From Zygnema cylindricum (Eukaryota; Streptophyta; Zygnematophyceae; Zygnematales; Zygnemataceae), in assembly GCA_037447655.1 (NCBI GenBank), contig JBBHKE010001275.1:239332-303331 (forward strand): DNA of 64,000 bases, written 5' to 3'. Position 1 is the stretch's first letter. The number at the start of each line of letters is the position of its first letter. This document shows positions 28,501 to 40,500 of the stretch, piece after piece. Position numbers and translations under genes: made by a program. Below the pieces are notes generated by a model. The model had not been told where the DNA came from. It searched no databases and saw only the letters and a program-made list of their open reading frames with translations.

Positions 28501-31500
28501 TTGAAAGTTTCAAATTAGATGCAAGTTTCAAAGTAGATGTGAATTTCAAAGTAGATGAAAGTTTCAAGTAGAATGTTTTTTTTTTTTTTTGGGTACACAT
28601 TGCAGGTTTGAAGGCAAAGCTAGTGACGGCCCTGCAAAGTAATGATGCTCGAGTTGAGGATGTATTCGGAACGGGCGCCAATCCTCACTTTGTTGTGGTG
28701 GAGACCAAACATGGGTAAGGTGACTTGTGTGGTTCTTTCAAAGGTTCTTGCGATGGAAGTGGTTTTGTATATGGCCCGTCATCAAGCCATTCATGTAGAT
28801 CTTATGCTAATTTTTGAACTTATGCTAAATTTTGATCTTATGCTAATTTTTAATTACAGGAAGCCTTCCTGTTACTCGTTTGCAACAATCGTTTAACGTT
28901 AGTCGCAGGTCATGTTCTGGATGTAGGTACCTCTTTGGTTTAGTACTCTTTGCCCCGAGTCCTCCTATGACATCTTTCAGCGATGCACCTCGTCAATGGA
29001 GGTGGGTAGATCTCTCTCTCAGACTGCCCAACTACACTACCCATCTCTATTAGTGAAAATTGAATTCTTACTGTAAATGCAGAAGGTGTGGCGAATTGCA
29101 GTCCATCCCCTTAACTAGTTAACACTGTTTTCTGATTTTTGGTCAGAAAAAGAGCGAAAAAAGAACTAGTAACAATAATAGCGATGAACACTATAGCTGC
29201 TTGTCTGGTTTGCCATAGGTGAAAAGGGACAGTGAGTAGACTTTGAACTCCGTAAGCTTTAAAGGCTTGCTTCGCTTGATGCACATACAATTCTTCTTTC
29301 CATCTTATAGTCCCGAAAATTGCAACTACTGACCATATTAGCAAATGCTGAGCTCTTTCAAAAGAATTATTGTAAATGTTCAATGATGTTCAACGTATAA
29401 CTCCATCTTCCTTAATACCAGATTGTTATGATGGCCTGACTGGCTTTGAAAGCTCGTGCTTAAAATGGAATAAACAACACTTTACCAAAAAAGGGGTTTT
29501 GAAGATGTGTTTTTTCTGGGAAAATGTATGGCCTGGAATTTCAGCGGAGGTCTTCCTGCTGAGCTGGCAGCTGTAGCTGTCAATATTGCAGCTTCATCAG
29601 GTATTTTTTATTTTTTCAGATGGATTGTTTAAATGTTTCCTACGTTTTGGCGCTTTCTGTTTTACTTGCATTATTACTGAAATGTTGCATTTTTTATGTT
29701 TCCTGAAAAAGACCTGATGTTGCGTCTTATCATTCCTGACATCGATTCACGTATGACTAAGTTCTGAACGTGAGTTTTCCAAACTCTAAGAAGGTTATGT
29801 CTGGAATCATGTTCCATCTCCATTTCTGTGCGCTTGACTTTTCATTACGGCGAGTCCAAGAACAGTTGTCTGCCTCTGAATATGAAACCTGGGAGAGATC
29901 TTCTTACGCTTAAGCAAACTGTTTCTTTCTTTTTTATTTTTTTTGTTTGCTTCACAAGGCGCTAGCTAGCTAGTTAGGAGTACAAGTTGTGGCCTTCCTT
30001 TCTATATACGTGTCATCCACACAAATTGAACGTCTGTGTTTCCAAGAAATTAGTTAATTGTTAATATGGCTTCAAATTTTAGACTGAGTTCGCACTCTTC
30101 TAATTTTTCAAGCTGCAAAATGCCTGTCGGTAGTGCAGAAAAACTGCCCGTTTTCGCCGTTCCGATTCTCCAAGAAGTGTCAACTTTTGGCTAAGCGAAA
30201 GAGAAGAAGGGTTTATTAAAATGAACTCGTTCCTTGGGCTGCTGGTGCAGGAGTTTAATGATGGGGGTTTAGTTAGGAATCCAAGGTGATAACATCACTG
30301 TGTCAAAAATGTTTTTTTTAAGACCCTTCCCTATTTGTGAAATCGAGGCCTTAGCTTGTACATGGATGTATATTTATCTTGTCGAAGCCTGTTTGGAACC
30401 AAAGTACCAGATCCACATACTGAGGTAATTCCAAATTACAATGATCCTTGCTTAACTCAATTTCATGCTTATTACACAATAAGACTTCAATTTTATCTAT
30501 CACGCTAAGCATATTACCATGCTAAACATCCCATGATGTTCAACATCATATCATGTAAACCATCCGATCATGGTAAACGCCCTATAACGTTAAATATCAA
30601 CCATGTTAAACATATATCGTGCTAAACATTTTATTATGTTAAACATCTATCATGCCAAACATTAAATATGTTAAACCATCTTATCATGTTTAACATCTGA
30701 TCGCGTTAACATACTATCATGTCAAATATCTTATCATGTTAAACATTTATTATGTTTGACCTTCGATCATGTTTTTCTATCATTTTCATATCCTGGCATG
30801 TTAAACATTCTCACATGTTGAACATTTTTTGTCCAAAACATTATCTTATGTCACATGCTATCATGTTAAACATCTATGTGTTCAACATCCTGTCATGTTA
30901 AAGATTCTGTTATGTTAAACATCCTATCATGTTAAACAACTGTTATATGAAACCTTCTATCATGTTAACCATCATTTCATGTTAAAACATTCTATCTAAC
31001 AACTATCACACAAAACATATAGCACGATGTTTAGCAAGTGTCTGGCAAACCATCTAGGGGTGTTATCTGGTTCAACTTAATCAACTGTCACAGTAGCTTT
31101 ACTCTGTAAGCAAACGCTTTACATGGGTCTTTCGTTGTTTTTTTTGGGACCAAATTCTTTATGACATTTTGTCGACAAAATTTCTGGTAGAGACTCCATG
31201 GTTGCATTTGCAGGTTCTCTTTAGAATCCGCGGCAAATGATGTTGTTATAGAAAAATGGATCATATAGTTTTGAAGGCTCGTTCTGATTTTGTGGGGAGA
31301 GCCATATGAGTGTGATATGTTTGCCAAGATACTTTAGGGGACTCGTGTCCAAGATAAAGAACTGTACACGCTAAATACTGTAGGTTTGTATTGTTATTGC
31401 TAACATGTGTGCTCTATTTGTCTTTGGCTCTTTTAGACTTACGATCTTTTGATTCACCTAGTTGATAGTCGCGAGCATGTAGGCCTTCACGCAATTGATT

Positions 31501-32996
31501 AAAGCTTGTTAAAAAATGGGTGGAGAATATTTGCACTGTTGGTTACTTCAAGCTGTTTGGTTGCAAACTTGGTTAAAAAAAAAAAAAAACTGTTTTTGTG
31601 TTCAGGTGATTCCCTATTGGACCCGTGCTGTGGCTCTGGAACCATCCTCTTTGAGGCCCACAGGTGAATTTCTCTTCGTTATCTAATCGCAATTTCTGTT
31701 TTTTTGCCAAATTTTGTGCATTATATGGTCGTCTCATATGTAGAGTAGCCTGGTCCTAATCAGTTTCTTGGAAGTAATATCGTTCAATGCTCACAAAGGT
31801 TGTATATATGAGTTATCAAGAGCTAATATATGTGGCATTTATTCATGTATTTCAAATGTTATTTCTGTGACATGTAGGAAACATATAATATAATATTCCT
31901 ACAAGGCATGAACTTGTTTGCTTGTCGAGAGTGAAGTAAGGTAGTAAGCGTTTGCAACTATAATTAGTGAAGCCTTTGTGACTGTATACTGCCCATCACT
32001 ATTAGAGTTAGTAAATTATTAGCATAAACATTATATTGAAATTGACTACGCTAAACTATGTTTTGCCTTGTGACTTATTGCCAGCCGCTTAACTAAATGG
32101 TGTTCAAACACTAATTTATGATTTTGGGTAAAAAAAGCACTCACTCGAATCAGAGTGATTAACTTTTATAGCGATGGGCTGTGTAGTACATAAGAAATGA
32201 CATTCTGGGGCTTTATCTCATTCAAAGGAAAGGGAAAATGGCATTTTGCAGAAGAGGAATCAGGACGTTTGGATCAGATCTCCATCTGGGCATTCTTAGG
32301 TTTGCTTATGAAAACCTCACTTATTTTGGGATCCACACTATTCGAAATTGGGGTTCGACCTGTCCAATTCGTGGGCCTCACAACCCTCGACAGGTTTTGC
32401 CCGTTGAGGAAAGGCCTTCCACTCCGTTATATGCAACTGAAACGGAACTTGTCCATGCACCGAGTGTCGGAGGTAGAACACTTTTAGAAGAAGACAAAAA
32501 ATTCACTTGGAAAAGTTCGAAATCAAGCTCCATAACAGTTGTTAAAGAATTTGGAATTCCTTCTTCGGAGGAACATGATGAATCGAGGCTGTCACAAGGC
32601 AATATTTTTTCTTTAGATACTAACGACAACGGCATAAATGCCTTAGAGGTAGATTTAATAGCCTCAGAGTTTGGCGAAATCTCCATAGGAAAAGGTGAAT
32701 TTGTAAGCTTGGAAATGATAGATGCCCGGAAAACCGTCTTTGTTGGTGACTGCATTGTTACTAATTTGCCTTTTAACCGTTTTGTGAAGGTAGAAGAAGA
32801 AGTTATTGTAGAGATTTTAACGCATCTTAGAGGTCGAGCTCGTAGGTATGTCTTTTTTGCCGGTTTACCTATAGCGAGGACTCTTGAGAGCCTCGGCTAC
32901 AAAGTCCTTAATGAGACACCTGTCTGTCCTCGTTTGAGAAGGTTCCTAGCAGTTGCTGTGATGGATCCGAACTGGTTATCTGTTGGAATGGAGTAA
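25503..32996 (+). CDS. RlmL/UPF0020-type RNA methyltransferase, probably organelle-targeted
   Basis: Predicted S-adenosylmethionine-dependent methyltransferase acting on rRNA or tRNA. Exons 25503-26075, 27772-27910, 28606-28714, 29545-29600, 31606-31663 and 32252-32996 join in phase to a 559-residue protein. Residues 1-60 are Ser/Thr/Arg-rich with few acidic residues, like a transit peptide. The middle (FKTLKEMSLYTVPE, VEELVDAVCSLE, LKAKLVTALQSNDARVED) resembles the THUMP-containing front half of RlmL proteins. The core has GGLPAELAA, the SAM-binding LLDPCCGSGTILFEAHR, GSDLHLGILRFAYENL, and the catalytic-motif position TNLPF, where the family usually has NPPY or NPPF. About 130 residues of Ser/Glu-rich sequence, absent from typical members, lie between the SAM-binding part and that motif. 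AATAAA follows the stop at 33025-33030. Substrate base unknown; TRM11-like tRNA enzymes are the main alternative. Confidence 0.85.
27523..27722. mobile_element. MITE copy in intron 1 of the methyltransferase
   Basis: Left end CACCGCCCATCGCTATTAG, right end AAATAGCCATGATGCAGTGTA, 200 bp. It ends 50 bp before exon 27772-27910. Confidence 0.85.
29033..29195. mobile_element. MITE copy in intron 3 of the methyltransferase
   Basis: Left end CACTACCCATCTCTATTAG, right end AATAATAGCGATGAACACTA, about 163 bp, shorter than the others. Confidence 0.75.
30500..31015. repeat. ~17-bp minisatellite (ATCATGTTAAACATCCT type) in a methyltransferase intron
   Basis: About 30 imperfect units built from CATGTTAAACATC fill this 500-bp block in the intron between exons 29545-29600 and 31606-31663. 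Units differ by substitutions and 1-2 bp indels. No fixed repeat/spacer alternation, so not a CRISPR array. Confidence 0.85.
31985..32185. mobile_element. MITE copy in the last methyltransferase intron
   Basis: Left end TACTGCCCATCACTATTAG, right end ATAGCGATGGGCTGTGTA, 201 bp, ending 67 bp before exon 32252-32996. Confidence 0.85.
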
Positions 32997-33932
32997 TTGA
33001 CTTCAAATGTGCATTTTATTAAAGAATAAAGTAGTAGAAAATTGCACTCTCAAGTGTATTTCTGCTAGCGAGCAGATTTGATGTTTTTCTGGTGACACGG
33101 TAAGCTTTTAATGCTTGCGTCATATTTCAATTTGTGAAAGTTCCTCAGGTGCGGTGTATTAACTATGACAAGTGAAAGACAATTTTTGGATAATACTTAC
33201 CATGTTTTTTTTCTTTCGTCTTCGTAATCGATTATTGATGTTAAACGTTGACTGAGAATGGTAATGTCGACAAATATCAAAAAACAAGTTGCCATAAGCT
33301 CAAAAGTCGTTCATTTCTCAGTCAAAGAAACACATGGCTTCCAGCTGTTGCAAGAGCTGGTCAAGCTGAGGATTTACTGACTCCACATTGAGAAATTTGG
33401 AGGCGTTTGCCCGAAGCTTAGGCCATTATATTGGGTCATGGTTCCTTTCGGAGAATGGCCGTCGTCACCAAAAGATTTGCTTCGAATACCTTATCAGAGA
33501 GACATAGTGCAAACCATTCAACATGCCACAAGCGGCCAGAAAGTGGCTGCTATAAATCTCCGTTTATTTTCAATAAAAGTTACCTTTTACAAGTTGGCAG
33601 TTATAGGACCCTTGACAAACATAAAATTTAGCGTCATTAAACAACGACATACACCTTTCATGAGCGCTCAAAGTTGTTTACGCACTTGCAAAGATTTTGG
33701 CAGAGCTACAATTAAGTTTGCAGCGTCTTTGGTTTTCATTGTTAAAAGAACGGAAAAAAAGGAAAAACCTTTAATATGCCATAATTTTCAAAAAAACAGA
33801 AAAATAGGAGAAGCATATTCTCACATACTTGTTTAATTAAAAAAAAAAGGTCAAAAGAGAAAACATGCAAAAGACGAACCAAAACAATTTTAAAACATTT
33901 GACTTTGTCAAGATTCGGGAGCGTAAAATTTC

Positions 33933-34338
33933 GGCACCACAAGGAAGATTTGCACGCGGAAGACTCGCACGAAGTGGAGGGCTCGCTTTAAGAGGAGGAC
34001 TCACACCAGAAGGTGCACTCACCAAAAAGAGGACTCGCAATAAGAGGACAACTCGCGCCAGCAAGCGGACCAACACAAAGAGGAGGATTCACACCAAGAA
34101 GAGGACTCGGACCAAGCGGAGGACTTGCACCAAGGAGCGGACTACCACCACGAGGAGGACTCTCACCAACAGGAGGAATCGCACCAAGAGGAGGACTTGC
34201 ACCAGAAGGAGGAATCGCAGTAATAGAAGGTCGCACCAGGAGGAAGGCTCGTGCGAAGAGGAAAACTCGCACCAAGAGGAGGATTGGCACCGAGAAGAGG
34301 ATTGGCACCGAGAAGAGGATTCGCACTAGGAGGGGGAC
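33933..34338 (+). repeat. 18-bp minisatellite joined to a retroelement remnant
   Basis: About 22 imperfect 18-bp units (AGGAGGACTCGCACCAAG type). Because 18 is a multiple of three, each frame reads as a hexapeptide repeat, for example GGLAPR. One frame runs on into the retroelement fragment. Confidence 0.85.
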
Positions 34339-34853
34339 TTTTCTTGGCTGGGGACACCCTCGTTCTAGCTACTGTTATCCCCCGGGTTTCAGACGGTGTG
34401 TTCGCCTTCCAAAGATCTCTATTGGACGCGGCACGTTCTCTACCTCCCCATGCCTTAGTGGATGTGCCAATTTTCTGCACCCTTGTTACAAAATCTGTTG
34501 AGCGTGGTTAGGAATCGATTTCTGATCGGGTTGTCGCCGCCATTAAATCCGACCTTCTCAAGGCGCTTCCCTCCGATTCTTCGCGTGCCCGTCTCTCTTG
34601 TGATGGATATGGTTCTGGGTCTTGGCTTTTCGCCACACCTATTTTGGCCACTCTCCGATTTTCACCTGCTCAATTCACCACCGCCCTCCGATTTCGCCTT
34701 GGCCTCCCTCATCCTCTTTTACTTGGCTCTCTTGTTTGTACATGTGGTCGTGTCTTGGCGCCCGATGGTGTCCATTTGCTTCGTTGCTCCCGTGGGGGAG
34801 ATTTGTCGACCCACTTCCACGACAAAAAACGTCATCTTCAAACTTATGTTTAA
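34339..34853 (+). pseudogene. Remnant of the C-terminal part of a non-LTR retroelement polyprotein
   Basis: In the frame of 34524, SWLFATPIL, FTTALRFRLGLP and a Cys/His motif (VCTCGRVLAPDGVHLLRC ... HFHD) follow the pattern C-x-CG ... D-x-G-x-H-x3-C common at the C-terminus of LINE-type proteins, after the reverse transcriptase domain. A stop codon at 34509-34511 interrupts the frame, and no reverse transcriptase core is present. The stop at 34851-34853 lies in the 5' arm of a hairpin. The remnant cannot move by itself. Confidence 0.7.
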
Positions 34854-34876
34854 AACACATGCGCGATGTGTTTTAA
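34850..34876. repeat. 11-bp hairpin at the end of the retroelement remnant
   Basis: TTAAAACACAT (34850-34860), loop GCGCG, ATGTGTTTTAA (34866-34876). It overlaps the stop codon of the remnant, much as the hairpin at 7028-7053 overlaps the glycosyltransferase stop. Confidence 0.75.
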
Positions 34877-35159
34877 AACTAGGTATTTTCGATAAACAAA
34901 TAGGAACATATATTCGCACGTGCCGTAATTTTCGAAAATTTTCATACGATTTCCACGGACAAAGAAAAGTACAAAATTCGCTATGTTTTGTCCGTTTGCG
35001 TTCAATACGACGAAGAACAGTACACAATTTGTTTGGTTTTGTCTGTTTTCTTTCAGTACGGTTTTTTTTTTCGCAGAGGTCTCGAAATTCCGATGCCATT
35101 TCATGTCGACCGGACAGGAGACGCGAAGGCAAAGCGCATCTTCTTCAACCATGAAAACT

Positions 35160-35325
35160 GCACAGACTGGAATGCGGTACGTCTACAATGTCACGGTAAG
35201 ACATGCGACGTCACAAGCAGTTCCAAAAAAGAACGTTCGACAACACAGATTGTAGACGTTGACACCCGTCACAGGTATTGTCGACGTATACAATCGTCAC
35301 AAACGTAAGTTACGATTACTTTCTT
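35160..35325. repeat. Second copy of the GTCTACA/CGTCACAA repeat block
   Basis: Shares CGTCTACAATGTCAC, CGTCACAA and the following AAGTTACGATT with 7440-7660. Confidence 0.6.
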
Positions 35326-37595
35326 AGGGTATGTCCCCATGTACTTGTAACTTAGCGAACTTACTTTGTATTTTAGAGCGGATCCGTCGGACCAGGTTTT
35401 CAAGTTGTTCCTATGGGTAAGAGCGTAATCGTAACTTAACGGCTGCGTTACGCGTCTCAAAAGTTTTATTGGACCAATTCCGGAACTGGACGAGTAAAAT
35501 GCTAGAATCGTTTCACATAATTTTCAAGGGCAGTTTTTGTGAAACTTGACTTTATATTATTTCACTTAAATCTCATGCACAGGATATAATTGGCCCGCTT
35601 GATTTCACGCGGCTAGGAGGGTCTATTGCTGCGGTTCATCTAATCTCGCCGTACGAACCGACTTTGGACTAAAAAGCGGCCAGATGGAGCCGAGACCCTA
35701 GCTTTTAACGCGTGTCACGACAAACAAAGCTGTCACTGGACGTTTTGTGACGTCAACCAATTGTGTACTTTTGTTACAATTTGTCGCCCCTGACCGCGAG
35801 TTACAATTCCTGGTATTGCATGCCCACTCGTGAATCTTCACCATACAGTAGATCCTTGACGTTAAACTGTACGACTTTGACCTGCTGGCCTATCGTGGAA
35901 GATTCTAAATTTCTAATGAAGGGCGTTGGATATGCTCTTCAATGGGATACCGTACCTACCGTACTGTAATTCAAGGAGCCCAAGCCCGCTACAGTCTTCT
36001 CCGGCGCTACAGCCCGGCTTTTCCGCCCGGCCACCGCAATTCACCGCGATTCTCCGTTCGAAATTTTGAGCCAGCCACACGTCACAGCCAGTCAAAAGTG
36101 CGCCGCAGCCGAACGTATGCCTTTAACCGTCGATTATAGTGAACGGCAGATCTGGAGCGTCTAAGGTTTTTCTCTCATTTTTCCGTCACATCACTCGCTA
36201 CTACTACTATCTGTACCCCTGCTCTCGCTGGAATCTCTATCAAATAGTGACTTTGGACGAAGGAAAAGACTACCAAAGAAGCAACCCACTAAGAATCATC
36301 TGCCAGTTCGTGACCAATGTCACTTTCCCTGACGCCATCCGATGCGCCCTGATCTAACACTTCACACCAAATCGACTATTTCAGCGCACCAAACCGACCA
36401 CTCTAGCGTCACCCCAAACCGATCCGTCTGACTTTGTATCAGAATGACCATTTCAGCTCCCTACCAAACCGACCATTGTCGTCTCCTGTCCTTTTTTTGT
36501 GGGTGTTCTTTGCTTTTGCGTTGTTCATCCTTTTTGTTTGCTTCCCTCCAAATGTAGTTTTTCAGTTTTAGCATTGCTATTTTTTCTGTTAGTCCCATGG
36601 ACTCAGATGTTTTACCATCGCAGTTTTTCATTAAGTCCTTATTTTTTGTAGTCTCCCTCATAACTGCCGACCTAAAGACCAACAGGTGCCACTGGCTGTG
36701 TCCCCAGTGGACAACCGTTGCAACTACACGTGGACATAAACAGTATTCCTGACAACCAATAATAGGTTGTTAAGGAGTGAGGAGGAGAGAGGTGGAGGGA
36801 GACTGAGGCGAGGGAATGAGAAAGGAGTAAATGGAAAGAGGGAAAGGAAAAAGGGAAAGGGAAAGCATAAAGGGCCTGAATTGGTTCATTGATTGTTTTT
36901 GGCTCGCATGGATTCGAACAGCAAAATGTTGTGCTTTAAAACAGCAGGCTGTACTTTTTTTAGGTCAGAATCTGCCCTTGTGAACCCCACCATGATAAGA
37001 AAGAAAAACAAGATTGGCGATAGAAAAGAAAGATCGGACCACCACTTATAAAATTTACCGAGCTAAAAAAAAAAACGACTTTTTTGATGTTGTCAGAACT
37101 CTCCAATTTGGGAGCTAGGATTAAGAGTCAAACAAATTGTTAAGCTATAAAAAAAGATCGTCTTTGTCACGTCACAACTTCTAGTGAATCGTATAACAAA
37201 CCCATGGCTCAGTAAATGGTGTTAAGTGTTAAGTGTAAAATGTGTTCACTATAATGGCTGACGTAAGTCATTTGAATTCGCCATAAAAAAAAACACAGAA
37301 AATCCTACACATATACCTCGGCTTTGCCAATTTGCGAGTTACCAAACCTCCACATTTACACGGCCCTTCCATCCTCACTAGACAATTGAAACACATCTCA
37401 TGCCATCCGAAACACCACAAAAACAACTCCTGCATGTAACACTCTCAAAGAAGACATTTTACCGATCGGTTTCCCGCTTTTTCCGCAATATACCACCACC
37501 CTAAAACATACTAAAAAGACAGATAGATACTAAAAATACTTCAAGAAAACCCTAAAAAAACCCTCAAAACGCCCTAAATAATCCTCAAAAACCCA

Positions 37596-40500
37596 TCAAA
37601 ACCTGCGCATTTCCTTAGGTGGACGGAAAGTGATGCCTGGATGGCTCTCAGGAGTGGCATTCTCATCCTCCTTCCACATTTTTATGGTCTTATCCGCCTC
37701 ACAAGTCACAAGCCGAGTCCCGGTAATATCGTAAGACAGAGCATAAATTCCCGCCTCACTGTCCAATGAGCCTGTGGATACCGATTTGAACCAAAAAAAA
37801 AGAGGATAAACACATCATCCTCTAACCAATAAGGTCAATAGTGAAGAACTTTAACAAAGTTCATCATATATCAACGGCCAAGAGACTCCAGACTCGAGAT
37901 GAGGTGATGAACGAGAACATAATGATGTGATGAATTTCTATGACTCTTTTTTCATTTTACAGAACTGAAGAACATATGTTTAAGAGGCATGGTAAACTTG
38001 TCCGAGGAAGGAGTACCTCTACTACTACACAATTTCGAACCAAAATTTGTATCCTTACCTGGCTGAACGACAGTCTGCGATTGCTGAAAATTGTGGCCAC
38101 TCTTCCAGTCCCAAAACCAGAGGCTCCCATTGTCTCCTGCAAACCATTGGAGTTCGACTTATCAGCACCGTCAGGATAAGAACAAGAACGCTGAATGTAT
38201 CCAGAACTAGAATCAAACAAAAGATATTTGTACTGCATGTATACTTAATGCATACACATACTTTTTGTACTTAGTGCATACTTTATGCGTACGAGTGTAT
38301 GCACACTTTGATTAATTGAAGTGTATGCTGTGTATACTTCACATAAAGAAAGTGAAAGACACGACATTAGATATAATGAATTTACTGAAGTCAAAAAGAC
38401 CAGTCGAGCGGAACCCACCTCCGGACACAAGAACACCGTCCTCATTGATGGCCATAGAATTCACAATTGTACGTTGTTGGGACCTGCAAAACCCCACAAT
38501 AGAAAAACCACATTCTTTCTAAAAATAAGGTGAAAAATAAAATAGGAGATTTGCCCTTGCTGGTCAGCTGTCAGAAATTTTCAAGGACGTATGCACACGT
38601 CATGTACCATGAAGAAACAGTCATGTATTAGAATTCTTAACATATATGCAAAAAAAGTAACACAAATGAATGTTGATGACATTTTTTGAACACACCATAA
38701 TGGACATTGCCTTTGACCACAAAATAGTGTTAATAATACAACTTATTATTTTCTTAACCCAAGTCTTTAAGCAGACCGCGTAGTTGTAGTAGTGTGGCAG
38801 AAGTACTCAAGAGATGAGCTATACCGTGAATTACCTTTATCCTTAAAAAGACTAATCCAGTCCAGGGGATTTTTTGCCCTCTTTGGCTCACAGTCGTCCA
38901 TGACATTCGCAATAGAAACAGTATTTTTCACAATAAAACAGTCTCCATAATAATTGTTTAGGTTTTCAGGTCGAAAGCTCAGATTTAAGCTTCCCAGATT
39001 AGACTTTTGCGAACACCTTAGGAATCGTCTTTGTACTCACAGCATATTGTGTAAAAACTCGCCCTTTGGAAGACGATACTTCTTCATGTTGTCTGCCGAT
39101 GCCGAAGCAAAAGTGTGCCTGATCCCACAGCAAACAAAGGTTAGGAAAGTTTGCAAAATCCTCACAAGAGAAGAAATGTATGAAAAGATTTGAACGCAAC
39201 CAGAAAATCGCCAAAATTACCAGGTTAAACATGTTGAAACCCAAACAGCTCTAACTGTTGTTCCAAAACAATTGGGCTTATCCTTACATAAGGAACTCGA
39301 GCAGAGGGATGAGAGATACTCACTCAAAAGGATGCATTGCAAGGGCTCGAACAGACTTTTTATGGAAAGTCAAAGTTGACATAGACTTCCCTGCAATTGG
39401 TAAGACGTGACAGAAATAAGGCTATATTTTAAGATAAGCCTGAAGGCATTGGCATGGCAAGAGAAACGCCAAAGCTAATATGTATTGTATTTATACCATA
39501 CCAGTAACTGGCAAGAAACAGTATCCCGGCAGTCTAATAAGGTAATTACACAATTGTAATTACTGGCCAGTAACACCAGTAATAATGTATCCATAATTAC
39601 CTTATAAACAACATACTGAAGATATAAAGAGGGACATACCTGCTGCAAGATCCCACAATTTGATGGTAGTATCATGAGAGCCTGTAATTACTTGGGGATC
39701 CTGCAAAAGCCGTAGCCCAGGACTCCAATTCAGAAATGAAATGTTTGCACAGAGCACTTTTCTTAAGAAAAGGACCACAACCACAGAGTTTCGCGAAAAG
39801 CAACCCACTATCAATTCCTAATCCATCTCTCTGCAGCAATCAGATCTTCGGATGTGCATAAGTCGTAAGCTACACTGCCCATAGCTATTAGCGCAAGGAA
39901 ATTATTACTGAAAATGCGGAATTTGAATGCATAATAACTAATTTCATGTAGGGAGACATGCTAACTGTAGTGCAATATTTTAAACAGTGTTCTAAAACAT
40001 CATCTTGTGATTTTAAGTCAAAAAAAGCAGTAACAGAATCGATTTCATTAAGACTAACAGCGACGGGCTATGTAGTTTGTACTAGAAAGTTCACTTACTG
40101 TGGCCTGCGTAATGACGGAACAGACGGTATTCTCGTGACCCGACAAAGCAAAAACCTGAGCTTTGGTGCGTATGTCCCACACCTGTGATGCCAATTCCAC
40201 ATTCATCTCACTACAAATTAAGCAACACAACATGAGGATATGCATATGAAGATGTGATACGAGGATGTGATATGAGGATGTGATACGGATGTTAAATGAG
40301 GATGTAAGATGAGGATGTCACATGAGGCTGTCATATGAGGATGTGATACGAGGATGTCATACGAGGATGTCAGATGAGGATATCATAAGAGGATGCCATA
40401 CGGACGTGATACGAGGATGTGATACGAGGATGTGAATGTTGTATGAGCGTGTCATATGAGGATGTGCTATGCGGATGTCATATGAGGATGTCATATATGG

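Larger units (their letters stand above)
32997..37595. other. Gene-poor convergent spacer between the methyltransferase and PRL1
   Basis: 4.6 kb without an intact gene. It holds a minisatellite (33933-34338), a retroelement remnant (34339-34853), a hairpin (34850-34876), a repeat block shared with 7440-7660 (35160-35325), CCGTAC words near 35645 and 35950, and degenerate CCAAACCGACCA repeats at 36365-36475. 32997-33930 shows nothing beyond AATAAA at 33025-33030. Confidence 0.6.

Noticed and set aside
30500-31015. CRISPR-like array
   Set aside because: Units are degenerate and contiguous, with no unique spacers, in an intron of a eukaryotic gene.
33431-33836. Overlapping plus-strand frames of 66 and 132 codons
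   Set aside because: No similarity to any family I know; likely chance frames in the spacer after the methyltransferase.
35942-36357. Two adjacent plus-strand frames near CCGTAC words, a possible small gene
   Set aside because: No recognisable domain, no splice or codon evidence, sequence rich in low-complexity Arg/Ser.
36895-36965. tRNA or tRNA-derived SINE (GTTCGAATCC on the minus strand resembles a B box)
   Set aside because: No matching acceptor stem, D arm or convincing A box could be folded around it.
37530-37595. Telomere-like CCCTAAA repeats
   Set aside because: Only a few degenerate units next to the PRL1 stop; not an array. The same applies to AGGGTTT words at 46430-46490.
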